Shown in pieces: positions 1 to 9,157 of a DNA stretch of 64,000 bases. A model generated the notes under the pieces. The model was given only the letters and a program-made list of their open reading frames with translations, searched no databases and was not told where the DNA came from. How positions within the stretch are numbered: position 1 is the stretch's first letter; each line of letters begins with the position of its first letter. The translations under genes and the position numbers were made by a program. Origin of the DNA: CAVVEC01 sp963770485 (lineage in GTDB: Bacteria; Acidobacteriota; Terriglobia; Terriglobales; Acidobacteriaceae); the NCBI GenBank assembly GCA_963770485.1, contig CAVYPX010000009.1, positions 620,001-684,000 on the forward strand, written 5' to 3'.

Positions 1-2538
1 ACCCGCGTCATAACCTACCGGATCGCCCATCTCATCGAGAACCTGGGCGTCATGCCGGAGTCCATCCTGGCCATGACCTTCACCAACAAAGCCGCCTCCG
101 AGATGGCCGAGCGCGTGGACAAACTGGTTGGCGGCCTTTCTGTTGCCAAGCCGCTCATCTCCACGTTTCATTCTTTCTGCGTGCGTGTGCTGCGCCGGGA
201 CATTGAAGCGTTGCGCATTCCGTCGTCGAAACCCGGTGCTCCGCCGATCGGGCTTACCAAGAGCTTTGTGATTTATGACGAAAATGACCAGCAGCAAGTG
301 GTCAAGTCAGTCATGAAGCGCCTGGGCATAGACGACAAACAAACCACGCCGCGCTCCGTGCTGGCGCACATTTCCTGGGCCAAGAATCACATGCTCGATC
401 CGCAGGAAGTTTATCTGCAATCGGCCGATCCCAAGACCGAGCGCGTAGCGCAGATCTACGCCGAATACAAAAAAGAACTGGCCAAAGCCAACGCGCTCGA
501 TTTCGACGACCTGTTGCTTGAAGCTGTGCGCCTGATGAAGGCTGTGCCTGCGGTTCGCGAATATTACAACCGCCGCTTCCAGTACGTCCTGGTGGATGAG
601 TATCAAGACACTAATCGCCCGCAGTACGAGTTGATGCGGCTTCTGGCGGGAACCGGGCACAACGTCTGTGCGGTCGGCGACGAAGATCAATCAATCTATT
701 CATGGCGCGGCGCCGACATCCGTAACATCCTCGAGTTTGAAAACGATTTTCCGGAGGCGAAGATCATCCGCCTGGAACAAAACTACCGTTCAACGCAGAA
801 CATCCTGCAGGCGGCGTCGGCGGTGGTGGCGAACAATCTCAAGCGCAAGGGCAAGAATCTCTGGACGTCGCGCCAGGGCGGGACGAAAGTCGGCTACTAC
901 GAGGCCCCTGACGGCGAGAACGAAGCACTGTTCGCCGCAGATTATGTTGCGAAGTATCTTCGCGAAGTGGCCGATCAGGGCGAGAATGCGCGCGCCGCCA
1001 TCCTTTACCGCACGAATTCGCAGTCACGACTGTTTGAAGAGGCCATGCGCCGTTATCAGTTGAAATATCACGTGGTGGGCGGATTCTCCTTCTACGAGCG
1101 CGCTGAAATCAAGGACATGATTTCTTACCTCAAGGTCATCCATAACGTGGATGACTCGATCTCGCTGCTCCGGGTGATCAACACGCCGGTGCGCGGCATC
1201 GGCAAGACAACGATTGAAACCCTGGAACAGATTGCGCTCGAAACCGGGGTCTCGTTGTGGGGCGCGATCGGGGAGGCAGTCAAACGCCGCCTCCTGCCGC
1301 AACGCGCTCTGGCCGCGCTGAACAGTTTCCAAAGCCTGATCGAAGACGGCCGGGCCATGCTGGCCGGAACTTATGTCGCGCGGTTGGAAGAGACTGCGCA
1401 CGAGGAGCCAAAGTCGAGAGAAAACGATGGAGAGACGGGCGTCTCGCCCGTCGAGGTTGCCGAAGGCGACACAGACTTCAACCCTGACAACTTCAGCTTC
1501 GATTTTGACCGTAGCGCTGGCGTCCCGCCGGCCGTCGACCGGGCGTCTCGCCCGCAGCCGGGCCGGCCCGAGGTCAGCTCCACTGAAGAGGCTGCTGACT
1601 CGGGCTTTCGTTCCCCTGGCGAAGCTGCCAATACCGCTGAACTCCTGAAATTTCTCATCGACCGCACCGGCTACATCAAGCAACTCGAAGGCGAAGACAC
1701 GCCCGAAGCTTACTCCCGCATTGAGAACCTGCGCGAACTGGTCAACGCCGCCATGGATTCGCGCGATCGCGGCGAAACGCTCGACCAGTTCCTCGATCAC
1801 GCCGCGCTGGTCAGTGATGTGGATGCGTACGATGAACGCGCCCAGATCACGCTCATGACCTTGCACGCGGCCAAGGGCCTGGAGTTTTCACTGGTCTTCC
1901 TCTGCGGACTGGAAGAAGGGCTCTTCCCCCACTCGCGCACATTTCTACAGCCCGACGACATCGAGGAAGAGCGGCGCTTGTGCTATGTAGGCATGACGCG
2001 GGCCATGGACACCTTGATCCTGACGCGGGCAGCATACCGGCGTCGCTACGGAACGGATTTGCCCGAAGCCGGTATTCCTTCGCGGTTCCTGGAAGAAGTT
2101 CCGACGGAGCTGGTGGAAGAGTTGGGAGTGTCCCGCAGATCTCGTGTAGGGACGCGCGCACTCGCCCGTCCCGCGGGGCACAGCCCCGCAGCCCATTACG
2201 CCTACGAGGATGAGGATCAGAGCGCGAATTGGGAGGTATCGAACCAGCGGCGCACTCCGGCGGCTTCTTACTCCGGTCCTGTGTACAATTCCATTGAGAA
2301 CATTGCCGAGTTTTTCGCCTCGCGGGGAAAGAAATTCCGCATCCCCAAACTGCCGGTGGAAGAGCTAAAAGGCAGGAAGGGGTTCCGCCCGGGGCAAAAG
2401 GTTCGGCATCCCAAATACGGTGAGGGCACGGTCTACCAGCGAGAAGGAGAAGGCGACGAGGCCAAGATTACGGTACAATTCCCTCGCTTCGGTTTGAAGA
2501 AGCTGGTCGAGAAGTACGCGCAGCTGGAGCGGGCCTAA
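1..2538 (+). CDS. pcrA: ATP-dependent DNA helicase PcrA/UvrD (5' end cut by window edge)
   Basis: SF1A 3'-to-5' helicase of DNA repair and replication restart. The frame is open from base 1, and the first residues (TRVITYRIAHLI) are those that directly follow Walker A in this family, so the true start and the P-loop lie upstream. Counting codons from base 1, visible motifs are DEYQDT (~199), GDEDQSIYSWRGAD (~226), QNYRST (~260), TLHAAKGLEF (~620) and CYVGMTRA (~661). The C-terminus (~795-845) has the PcrA-type Tudor-like RNA polymerase-binding segment (GQKVRHPKYGEGTV). Odd: about 80 extra low-complexity residues sit in the 2B region (~460-545), and a second short insert lies near residue 717. 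Both are encoded by GC-rich palindromes. Family assignment is secure; pcrA versus uvrD naming is a convention. Confidence 0.95.
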   Translation, partial: TRVITYRIAHLIENLGVMPESILAMTFTNKAASEMAERVDKLVGGLSVAKPLISTFHSFCVRVLRRDIEALRIPSSKPGAPPIGLTKSFVIYDENDQQQVVKSVMKRLGIDDKQTTPRSVLAHISWAKNHMLDPQEVYLQSADPKTERVAQIYAEYKKELAKANALDFDDLLLEAVRLMKAVPAVREYYNRRFQYVLVDEYQDTNRPQYELMRLLAGTGHNVCAVGDEDQSIYSWRGADIRNILEFENDFPEAKIIRLEQNYRSTQNILQAASAVVANNLKRKGKNLWTSRQGGTKVGYYEAPDGENEALFAADYVAKYLREVADQGENARAAILYRTNSQSRLFEEAMRRYQLKYHVVGGFSFYERAEIKDMISYLKVIHNVDDSISLLRVINTPVRGIGKTTIETLEQIALETGVSLWGAIGEAVKRRLLPQRALAALNSFQSLIEDGRAMLAGTYVARLEETAHEEPKSRENDGETGVSPVEVAEGDTDFNPDNFSFDFDRSAGVPPAVDRASRPQPGRPEVSSTEEAADSGFRSPGEAANTAELLKFLIDRTGYIKQLEGEDTPEAYSRIENLRELVNAAMDSRDRGETLDQFLDHAALVSDVDAYDERAQITLMTLHAAKGLEFSLVFLCGLEEGLFPHSRTFLQPDDIEEERRLCYVGMTRAMDTLILTRAAYRRRYGTDLPEAGIPSRFLEEVPTELVEELGVSRRSRVGTRALARPAGHSPAAHYAYEDEDQSANWEVSNQRRTPAASYSGPVYNSIENIAEFFASRGKKFRIPKLPVEELKGRKGFRPGQKVRHPKYGEGTVYQREGEGDEAKITVQFPRFGLKKLVEKYAQLERA
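1434..1554. repeat. Two GC-rich palindromes inside the pcrA reading frame
   Basis: Positions 1434-1452 form a perfect 8-bp stem (GACGGGCG/CGCCCGTC) with loop TCT. Positions 1540-1554 repeat the core (CGGGCG, TCT, CGCCCG). They are translated as part of the extra segment in the helicase. The same core recurs in prmC and between genes. Confidence 0.75.
2149..2189. repeat. GC-rich double palindrome inside the pcrA reading frame
   Basis: GGGACG (2149) pairs with CGTCCC (2167). It is followed at once by a perfect 7-bp hairpin, GCGGGGC-aca-GCCCCGC (2173-2189). It encodes an Ala/Pro/Arg-rich patch before the C-terminal domain and belongs to the same family as the other GC-rich palindromes of the window. 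Confidence 0.7.
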
Positions 2539-2583
2539 AGATTGAGTAATTTGCAATTTATAGATAGAAGCTCGGTTGGCTTC

Positions 2584-2635
2584 GAAAATTACCAATTACG
2601 CAATTACCAAATTACCAAATTACCAAATTACAAAT
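2584..2635. repeat. Tandem AAATTACC word repeat
   Basis: Four to five tandem copies of an 8-bp AT-rich word (AAATTACC) lie between pcrA and the small basic gene. Some copies are imperfect. The base composition is very unlike the neighbouring genes. It is one of several word repeats in the window. Confidence 0.8.
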
Positions 2636-2648
2636 TCAGGATGCACTC

Positions 2649-2810
2649 ATGGCAAACACAAGCAAACTCAGCAAGGAAGAACGCAAGAAAGCAAAACGCG
2701 CGTCGCGCAAGAAGAAGAAAACTGAAAAGCCGCTGAAGCCACGCGAATACGCCCGCGGGGCGAAAAAGCGCAAGGTGAAGAAGATGGCGCGCGGCACAGC
2801 CAAGCGGTAA
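2649..2810 (+). CDS. Small highly basic protein (53 aa), unknown function
   Basis: Fifty-three residues, of which 17 are Lys and 8 Arg (47% basic), with almost no hydrophobic residues. It begins MANTSKLSKEERKKAKR and ends MARGTAKR. The ATG has an AGGA ribosome-binding site seven bases upstream, placed right after the AAATTACC repeat. It lies about 110 bp downstream of pcrA on the same strand and may share its transcript. The composition suggests nucleic-acid or ribosome binding, like small basic ribosomal or nucleoid proteins, but there is no recognisable domain. It is short enough to be missed by routine gene calling. Confidence 0.6.
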   Translation: MANTSKLSKEERKKAKRASRKKKKTEKPLKPREYARGAKKRKVKKMARGTAKR

Positions 2811-2816
2811 CGGCAG

Positions 2817-2920
2817 CACTTGGCATTCGGCACTTGGCATTCGGCCGATTGAGATTCCGAGTTCTTAACGGGATGTTCACCGGCTCCAATGCTAAGTGCT
2901 AATGGCCAAGTGCCAATGGC
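2817..2920. repeat. Word-type inverted repeat (CACTTGGCATTCGG)
   Basis: Two tandem copies of CACTTGGCATTCGG at 2817-2845 face a degenerate inverted set (CTAAGTGCTAATGGCCAAG, then TGCCAATGGC) at 2892-2920. The right arm overlaps the only GTG/ATG starts available to the downstream permease, so the repeat is probably translated or the true start is non-standard. Confidence 0.7.
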
Positions 2921-4521
2921 AATGGAGACAAGGCCCTTTGGCGCAACCACCAACGACGACCAACCAGGCACCGGAACCCGTCCGCACCTCGGACAACCAG
3001 CTATTCTGCTGCAAGTCCATCGACAAACTGATTGCCGAGTCAGAAGCTCCGGGGCAAAGGCTGCAAAAGACGCTCGGCCCGTGGTCGCTGACGGCGCTGG
3101 GCATCGGCGCCATCATTGGCTCTGGTATTTTCGTTCTCACCGGCACCGCCGCTGCCGGAGAATATTTCAACGCGCCTTCCATTCTGCACGCGCAAGTACT
3201 TGACCTGATTGTGAACTTCCTGCGCGGCGGCAGCACTGCAAATGTCCTCATGCACGGGCGCCCTCCTGCCGGGCCCTCGATTGCCATCTCGTTTTTTCTG
3301 GTGGCAATCGCGTGCAGTTTCGCCGGATTGTGCTATGCCGAACTGGCTTCCATGATCCCCATTGCGGGCAGCGCATACACGTACTCCTACGCTACCCTGG
3401 GAGAAATTTTTGCCTGGATTATCGGCTGGGACCTGATTCTGGAGTACGTCGTCAGCAACGTGGTGGTTGCCATCGGGTTCAGCGCTTACACCAAGTCGCA
3501 ACTGGCGTCGTTCGGCTTGAATCTGCCGGATCGCTGGTCTACGCCCGTCTGGGAATCCGGCCATTGGACGGGCTCCTACTTCAACATTCCCGCCTTCCTC
3601 ATCATTTTCATCCTCACCGTCTTGCTCGTGCGCGGAGTGCGTGAATCGGCCAAAGCCAACAACATCATGGTTGCCGCCAAAATCGGCGCCATCCTGGTGT
3701 TCCTGGTTGTTGGCGGGGCTCTCGTGAATCCCAGTAACTGGAGGCCGTTTGCGCCCTCCGGCTTTGGCGGCGTGGTCACCGGCGGCGCCATCGTCTTCTT
3801 CACCTACATCGGTTTCGATTCCGTCTCGACCGCGGCCGAGGAAGCGCGCAACCCGCAACGCGACTTACCCTTCGGTATTATCGCTTCGCTGATCGTCTGC
3901 ACGGTTCTGTACGTTGGTGTGTCGATTGTGCTACTGGGCATGATGAAGTACACCACCTTCGTCTCCGGCGACGCCGCCCAGGCCCCGGTGGCTTATGCCC
4001 TACAGGTGCTGGGCGCGAGCCGCTGGTCACGCTCCATCATTGTGATTGGCGCCCTAACAGGCATGATTTCCTCGCTACTGGTTTTCCAGTACGGCCAGGC
4101 TCGCATCTGGTACGCCATGTCGCGGGATAAGTTGTTCCCCAAGCTATTCTCCGCCGTCCATCCACGCTTCAAGACCCCGCATCTTTCCACCTGGGTCGCG
4201 GGATTCGCAGTGGGCATCCCGGCAGGAATTTTTGCCGTGAGCGACGCGGCTGACCTCTCGAACATCGGCACGCTCTTCGCCTTCGTGCTGGTCTCGCTCG
4301 GAGTCATCATTTTGCGGCGCACGCAACCGGACCGTAAGCGCGTCTTCCGAGTACCCTTCGTGCCGTGGTTCCCGCTGATTTCAATCGTACTTTGCGGCGG
4401 ACTCATGACTGGACTGACCGTGATCACCTGGCTGCGGTTCGTGATCTGGCTGGCTCTCGGCCTGATGATCTATATCTTCTACAGCCGCCACCGCAGCGAG
4501 TTTAAGAAGATTTCAGATTGA
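2896..4521 (+). CDS. APC-family amino acid permease (cationic amino acid/polyamine type)
   Basis: Polytopic inner-membrane transporter, 541 aa from the GTG at 2896. The family core starts near residue 33 (NQLFCCKSIDKLIAESE), followed by TM1 with the APC signature GIGAIIGSGIFVLTGTAA and about twelve hydrophobic segments. PIAGSAYTYSYATLGEI and FFTYIGFDSVSTAAEEARNP are hallmarks of the YfnA/CAT subgroup. The substrate cannot be read from sequence. The start is uncertain: upstream codons (MLMAKCQWQWRQ) derive from the word repeat, with candidates GTG 2896, ATG 2902 and TTG 2938. The stop codon also lies inside another word repeat, so the gene is bracketed by repeats at both ends. Confidence 0.88.
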   Translation: MLMAKCQWQWRQGPLAQPPTTTNQAPEPVRTSDNQLFCCKSIDKLIAESEAPGQRLQKTLGPWSLTALGIGAIIGSGIFVLTGTAAAGEYFNAPSILHAQVLDLIVNFLRGGSTANVLMHGRPPAGPSIAISFFLVAIACSFAGLCYAELASMIPIAGSAYTYSYATLGEIFAWIIGWDLILEYVVSNVVVAIGFSAYTKSQLASFGLNLPDRWSTPVWESGHWTGSYFNIPAFLIIFILTVLLVRGVRESAKANNIMVAAKIGAILVFLVVGGALVNPSNWRPFAPSGFGGVVTGGAIVFFTYIGFDSVSTAAEEARNPQRDLPFGIIASLIVCTVLYVGVSIVLLGMMKYTTFVSGDAAQAPVAYALQVLGASRWSRSIIVIGALTGMISSLLVFQYGQARIWYAMSRDKLFPKLFSAVHPRFKTPHLSTWVAGFAVGIPAGIFAVSDAADLSNIGTLFAFVLVSLGVIILRRTQPDRKRVFRVPFVPWFPLISIVLCGGLMTGLTVITWLRFVIWLALGLMIYIFYSRHRSEFKKISD

Positions 4522-4592
4522 TGATTGCAGGTTGAAGATTTTCTTGCCCCGGCCATTCGCAAATCTTCGATCTGAAATCTACAATCTGAAAT
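4511..4592. repeat. Word-type inverted repeat (TTTCAGATT)
   Basis: TTTCAGATTGATGATTGCAG and AAGATTTTC on the left are mirrored by CAAATCTTCGATCTGAAATC and ACAATCTGAAATC on the right. It spans the whole gap between the permease stop (4519-4521) and the deaminase ATG, leaving no room for a normal ribosome-binding site. Confidence 0.75.
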
Positions 4593-4593
4593 C

Positions 4594-5601
4594 ATGGGCC
4601 CTCAGCCTAGCCCGTTCATCGTCGCTCTCCCCAAAGCTGAGCTGCACCTGCATCTCGAGGGCTCGATCGATCCTCCCACCTTGCTCGAACTGAGGAAGAG
4701 GCACGGAAAAGAAGGCTCGCTGGCGGAAATTGAGCGGCTTTACCAGTACCAAGACTTTTCCGGTTTTCTGATGGCTTTCAAGGCAGTCACCGACGATCTT
4801 CAAACTCCAGAGGACTATGAACTCATCACCTACCGGCTGATGCACAAGCTCAAAGAAGAAAATGTTCTGCATGCCGAGGTCTACGTTTCTGTGGGGGTGT
4901 GTCTGTGGCGCAAGCAAGACTTCAGTGCCCTCTTTGAGGGGCTGGAACGCGGGCGACAGCGCGGGGAGCGCGACTTCGGAATTTCACTGCTCTGGATTTT
5001 CGATGCCGTCCGCCAGTTCGGCGCCGATAAGGCTCAACTCGTTGCTGAGCTCGCAGTGCAGCACGAAGGCGCCAGCGTGGTTGGATTTGGCATTGGTGGC
5101 GACGAACGCCAGGCCGCGCCCGAACTCTTTCGCGAGGTTTACGCCTACGCGGCGGATCACGGGCTCCGCCTTACGGCGCATGCCGGCGAAACCGCTGGGC
5201 CGGGATCGGTCTGGGGCGCGCTCAATCTGCGGGCCGAGCGCATCGGCCATGGGCTGACTGCGACGCAGGACCCCGAACTCGTTGAGCAGCTTTCCACTCG
5301 CCAGATTCCGGTCGAGATTTGCATTACCAGCAACCTGCGCACGGGCTGTTGCCAGTCGCTCTCGGAGCACCCGGTGCGCAACTATTTCGACCAGGGCGTG
5401 ATGATTACGCTGAACACGGATGACCCGGCGATGTTTGGGACATCTCTGTCCCGCGAGTATCAGTTGGCTCAGGATGCCTTCGGTTTTACTGACGAGCACC
5501 TGCGCGAGTTGGCGCGCAATTCCTTCGAGGCGTCGTTTTTGCCTGCAGAGAAAAAGTTAGGTTTCCTGAATTTATTTGACGCCGCCGCGGCTCGCTCTTA
5601 G
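4594..5601 (+). CDS. add: Adenosine deaminase family protein
   Basis: Zinc-dependent TIM-barrel deaminase, 335 aa, expected to convert adenosine or a related 6-aminopurine nucleoside to the 6-oxo form. Metal and catalytic residues are visible: H18 and H20 in PKAELHLHLEGS, H196 and E199 in TAHAGETAGPGS, the GHG of AERIGHGLTA, and D276/D277 in LNTDDPAMFGTSL. The substrate-loop motif is ITSNLRTGC. The same fold serves aminodeoxyfutalosine deaminase in futalosine-dependent menaquinone synthesis, and no neighbouring gene separates the two roles. No Shine-Dalgarno is visible because the start abuts a word repeat. Confidence 0.88.
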   Translation: MGPQPSPFIVALPKAELHLHLEGSIDPPTLLELRKRHGKEGSLAEIERLYQYQDFSGFLMAFKAVTDDLQTPEDYELITYRLMHKLKEENVLHAEVYVSVGVCLWRKQDFSALFEGLERGRQRGERDFGISLLWIFDAVRQFGADKAQLVAELAVQHEGASVVGFGIGGDERQAAPELFREVYAYAADHGLRLTAHAGETAGPGSVWGALNLRAERIGHGLTATQDPELVEQLSTRQIPVEICITSNLRTGCCQSLSEHPVRNYFDQGVMITLNTDDPAMFGTSLSREYQLAQDAFGFTDEHLRELARNSFEASFLPAEKKLGFLNLFDAAAARS

Positions 5602-5792
5602 GCTCTTCTCCAGATACGAAACATGTAGGGACGGCCGCCCCCCACCTGAGCACTGCCGGACACACTGTTTTGCTCCCGGTACTCGGGATCCTTCAAATCG
5701 TTTGCAGCCCTTTAGCCATGGTATGACTTCGCTGCCTCATCGGAATGAGACAACATATGTAAGCGACTCGTGAAAAGTGCTCAGTGCCCTTT

Positions 5793-6719
5793 TCAATGGT
5801 TGTGACGATGTTCCTCTTCGCTCACCGGAATCACGCAGCCGTGGGCCACTTCGCAGATCACGTGCTCAAACTGGATGGTCGTGTGGTCGATGTGGAACTC
5901 GCCATGCAACCGCTCCTTCACGTCGCGTAAAATGCGCTCGCTGACGGAGGGCGGAATGTCGGCAATCGAAATGTGACAAGAAAGAGCACGGCTCTCCGAT
6001 CCGATGCTCCACACGTGCAAGTCGTGCACATCGTTCACGCCTTCGACTAGCCGGATCGCACTTTCCACGCGTTCCAGCTTGATTCCACGTGGCGTGCCTT
6101 CGAGCAGGATGTTCAGCGTCTCGCGCACGATGCCGAACCCCGACCACAGAATCAGGGCGCCGATTCCGAACGAGAGCGCCGAGTCAATCCAATATTTCCC
6201 CGTAACCAGAATGGCCCAGCCGCCGACAATGACCGTGGCGGTGGAAACCGTATCGCCGATTTCGTGGAGGAGAGCGCTGCGGATATTTACGTCGCGCTTA
6301 GATCCATAGAGCATCACCGCGATGACGCCATTCATCACTACGCCCGCAGCCGCGACCCAGATCATCACGCCGGCGCGCACGTGTTCCGGATTCTGCAATC
6401 GCCGGAAGGCTTCGTAGAAGATCAGGAACGAAACCCCCACCAAGGAGGCCGCATTCACCAGCGCAGCCAGCACTCCGGCGCGATGCCAGCCATAGGTTTT
6501 GGTGGCGCTGGGCGGACGCGCCTGCAAATACACGGCGACCAGCGACAGCAGCAGGGCCAGCAGATCCGACAGGTTGTGACCAGCTTCCGAAAGCAACGCC
6601 AGCGAGTGAGCGCGGATGCCGGCGGCCACCAGCAGCACAATGTAAGCCAGCGTCACGACCAGCGAGATGCGCAGAACCTTCGACGTTCTCTCGCCTGCGC
6701 CATGGCTGTGCATATGCAT
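5793..6719 (-). CDS. Cation diffusion facilitator family metal exporter
   Basis: Inner-membrane metal/proton antiporter of the CzcD/ZitB type, 308 aa with six predicted TM segments. The paired metal-site motifs are HNLSD in TM2 and HEIGD in TM5, the HD-HD arrangement typical of Zn/Co exporters. The cytoplasmic C-terminal domain (LHVWSIGSESRALSCHISI) and terminal HRHNH are also typical. The ATG at 6719 is chosen because it gives a His-rich N-terminus (MHMHSHG). Extending ten codons upstream needs a TTG and adds non-family sequence. Zn is the likeliest substrate by motif; no regulator adjoins it. Confidence 0.92.
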   Translation of the reverse strand: MHMHSHGAGERTSKVLRISLVVTLAYIVLLVAAGIRAHSLALLSEAGHNLSDLLALLLSLVAVYLQARPPSATKTYGWHRAGVLAALVNAASLVGVSFLIFYEAFRRLQNPEHVRAGVMIWVAAAGVVMNGVIAVMLYGSKRDVNIRSALLHEIGDTVSTATVIVGGWAILVTGKYWIDSALSFGIGALILWSGFGIVRETLNILLEGTPRGIKLERVESAIRLVEGVNDVHDLHVWSIGSESRALSCHISIADIPPSVSERILRDVKERLHGEFHIDHTTIQFEHVICEVAHGCVIPVSEEEHRHNH

Positions 6720-6839
6720 GTACGTCAAGTTTAAGGGCAGGCAGGGCAAGGTTCAAGGCGACGGAGTCCCAGACAACCCCCAAAAGGTTCTCTCTGGTGT
6801 CTCTGTGGTGGAAAGGAACTGAAAGAGCTCCCGGCCACA

Positions 6840-7769
6840 CTAGGGCTTTGATTCCATTTCCTTTTCGAACTGGCGGAATCGCTCGGTGGTTTCAGCGCCA
6901 TGTGCGGCGTACCATTCGCGCCACCGGACAGGCTCGTCGCCCAATGTCTGATCGGTGATCTCACGCAGTGCGCGATAGCCGTACTTCACCGTTTCGGCGT
7001 CGAGTTTCTTGTCTTCGACCATTTCGATCAATCCAGCTACGGCCTGCATGCGCTGTGCGCGAGTGAGCATGCCACAGTGGGCAAGGCCGCATCCAGCGCC
7101 GTCAATCCGCACGCGAAACGATGGATCGTAGTGGAAGGCATCGACCAAGTCCGGAACAGTATCGTCAGTGCCGATATCTGCGATTGCGGAAACCGCGCGT
7201 AGCCGTACCTGCTCATTTTCGGAATGGGCCCAGACGCGAAGCTGGCTGTGGATGCGCCCAATTTCCATGCCACGATTGGCCAGAAGGCCGAGATACCAGA
7301 TGCCAAGTTCCGCATGCGGCGGGTCGTTCTCAGCCGACTCCAGAAGCCCTTCGGCTTGCTCCCTGGTCTTTGCGATGCCGGCGATCGCCAGGTCAATCTC
7401 GAAAACGGCGGCGCGGACGCGTAGGTCGTCGCCATTCAGGGCAACATCCATGAGGGTGCGCATCGAGTCGGTCATCTGGATTTGGCTGCGCCATCGCTTT
7501 GCCCTTGCCTTGATTTCATCCGTGGCTCCGCGATGGTGAGAAATGGCGTACTGCAGCAGGCGCTCCGCCTGCTGTTGGGGGTTCAGGTGATCAACCATTT
7601 CTCGCTCTACTTCGGAGAGTTGGTCGGTGGTGCCGTGCACTGGCTCCCCCGGCAGCGGAAGTTTATGGCCGACGATTTCGCCGGGCATGCTCTGGCTGGC
7701 GGCCTGAACACTCAATAGGACGGCGCAGATCAAAGCTAGTAAAACTCGTAACGACACACTTCTCTCCAT
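6840..7769 (-). CDS. Exported HEAT-repeat protein
   Basis: A 309-aa protein with a clear signal peptide (SLRVLLALICAVLLSVQAAS) from the internal ATG at 7769; an upstream extension of 24 residues is possible but would bury the signal. The mature part holds alpha-helical HEAT-like repeats, e.g. VRAAVFEIDLAIAGI and VRLRAVSAIADIGTDD, and ends in a WREWYAAHG segment. Such repeats usually make protein-binding solenoids. No catalytic motif is seen. It is divergently transcribed from the oxidoreductase gene, with about 107 bp between starts. Confidence 0.7.
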   Translation of the reverse strand: MERSVSLRVLLALICAVLLSVQAASQSMPGEIVGHKLPLPGEPVHGTTDQLSEVEREMVDHLNPQQQAERLLQYAISHHRGATDEIKARAKRWRSQIQMTDSMRTLMDVALNGDDLRVRAAVFEIDLAIAGIAKTREQAEGLLESAENDPPHAELGIWYLGLLANRGMEIGRIHSQLRVWAHSENEQVRLRAVSAIADIGTDDTVPDLVDAFHYDPSFRVRIDGAGCGLAHCGMLTRAQRMQAVAGLIEMVEDKKLDAETVKYGYRALREITDQTLGDEPVRWREWYAAHGAETTERFRQFEKEMESKP

Positions 7770-7876
7770 GCGGCGGATGCTAGCATCGTCATGCTCCACA
7801 GGAAAGTTACCGGAGTTATGGGCCGCACTCTTCTTTCTCATGTACTAGAATTCCAGGTTCTCGCGAATGAGGCCTT

Positions 7877-9034
7877 ATGCAAACCGCAGAAGTCGTCATC
7901 ATCGGCGCAGGCATTGTCGGTTCGAGCATCGCCTATCATCTGACGGCTGCGGGATGCAAAGACGTTCTGGTCATTGAGCGGGAAACGGCCCAGGGCAAGG
8001 GTTCCACGGGCAAGAGCATGGGCGGGGTGCGGGCGCAATTCTCCACGCCGGTCAACATCCAGATGTCGCTGTATTCGATTCCTTTTTATGCCAGCTTCGA
8101 CGAGCGGCTGGGCTATCCGGCAGGCTATCGGCCGCAGGGCTATCTGTTCTGCGCTACCCATGAAAAACATCTGGCCTATCTGCGAACGAACTACCAGAAG
8201 CAAGTCGCCATGGGCTTGAAGAATGTCCGCCTGATCTCAGGCGACGAAATTCGGAGGATGTTTCCGCAGCTTCGCTCCGATGACATCGTAGGCGGCAGTT
8301 TTTGTTCGACGGACGGGTTTGTCGATCCCTACAGCGCGATGAACGGATTCATGGCCTGGGCGGCCGATCACGGGGCCAAGTTATGGAAGAACACGCAGGT
8401 GACCGGCATTCAGCGCGACCTTCAAGGCATCACCGGTGTTGAAACTACGAAAGGTGTGGTGGCCACGCGCAAGGCTGTCAACGCGGCTGGTCCGTGGGCG
8501 GCGGAAATCGCTAAAATGGCAGGGCTGGATTTGCCAGTCGTGCCTCTGCGGCGCATGCTCGTGCCCACCGAGCCTTTCGATCAGTTTCCGCACACGGCTC
8601 CCATGATCATTGACATGTCGAATGGCTTCCACTTCCGGCCGGAAGCGTTGGGGTTTCTGCTGGCCTGGAACGATCCTGAGGAAACGCCGGGATTCAAAAC
8701 CGACTTCGAGGGGAGTTTCGTCGAAAAGATTCTGATCCGAGCCGCAGACCGCGTACCGGTGTTCGAGAACCTGGCGGTCAATCCCAAGCGGGCGTGGGCA
8801 GGGCTGTATGAGATGACGCCGGATCACCATCCGATCCTCGGACCTGCTCCGGGCCTGCCAGGATTTTTCCTGGCCAACGGTTTCAGCGGGCACGGCGTGA
8901 TGCATGCGCCAGCGACCGGAAAGATTCTCTCAGACCTGCTCCTCACCGGAAAGACGGATCTGGTGGATGCATCCCTGCTCGGGCTCTCGCGCTTTGCGGA
9001 GGGCCGCCTGATCGAAGAGACAGCGGTGCTGTAG
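7877..9034 (+). CDS. FAD-dependent oxidoreductase, DAO/sarcosine oxidase family
   Basis: Soluble flavoenzyme of 385 aa. The dinucleotide-binding Rossmann motif VVIIGAGIVGSSIAYHL is at residues 4-20, followed by a basic/acidic ERE turn. A second FAD-contacting stretch (KAVNAAGPWAAEIAKMAG) is near 200. The C-terminal GLYEMTPDHHPILGP and FLANGFSGHGVMHAPATG are characteristic of the glycine/sarcosine oxidase and D-amino-acid dehydrogenase group. It probably oxidises an amino or N-methylated amino acid. No partner subunit or electron-acceptor gene adjoins, so the substrate is unresolved. Confidence 0.88.
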   Translation: MQTAEVVIIGAGIVGSSIAYHLTAAGCKDVLVIERETAQGKGSTGKSMGGVRAQFSTPVNIQMSLYSIPFYASFDERLGYPAGYRPQGYLFCATHEKHLAYLRTNYQKQVAMGLKNVRLISGDEIRRMFPQLRSDDIVGGSFCSTDGFVDPYSAMNGFMAWAADHGAKLWKNTQVTGIQRDLQGITGVETTKGVVATRKAVNAAGPWAAEIAKMAGLDLPVVPLRRMLVPTEPFDQFPHTAPMIIDMSNGFHFRPEALGFLLAWNDPEETPGFKTDFEGSFVEKILIRAADRVPVFENLAVNPKRAWAGLYEMTPDHHPILGPAPGLPGFFLANGFSGHGVMHAPATGKILSDLLLTGKTDLVDASLLGLSRFAEGRLIEETAVL

Positions 9035-9047
9035 CAGCAAACACTTG

Positions 9048-9149
9048 GATCGCAGAGGTCTCGCGGAGAGCGCAGAGAAACCTCGGCGAATCATGGGCCT
9101 ATCTTGGCGCTCCTTGCGGCTGTTCTTCGCGAACTTTGCGGTTAAGATC
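9048..9149. repeat. Word-type inverted repeat (CGCAGAG words)
   Basis: GATCGCAGAGGTCTCGCGGA, followed by a further CGCAGAG copy, is mirrored by CTTTGCGGTTAAGATC and related words. It fills nearly all of the gap before prmC. Confidence 0.6.
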
Positions 9150-9157
9150 TTGAAATC

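Noticed and set aside
1024..1866. Minus-strand frame of 280 codons inside pcrA
   Set aside because: Shadow of the helicase frame with no start signal or recognisable domain.
2584..2635. AAATTACC tandem as a CRISPR array
   Set aside because: Units are 8 bp with no unique spacers; there are no cas genes.
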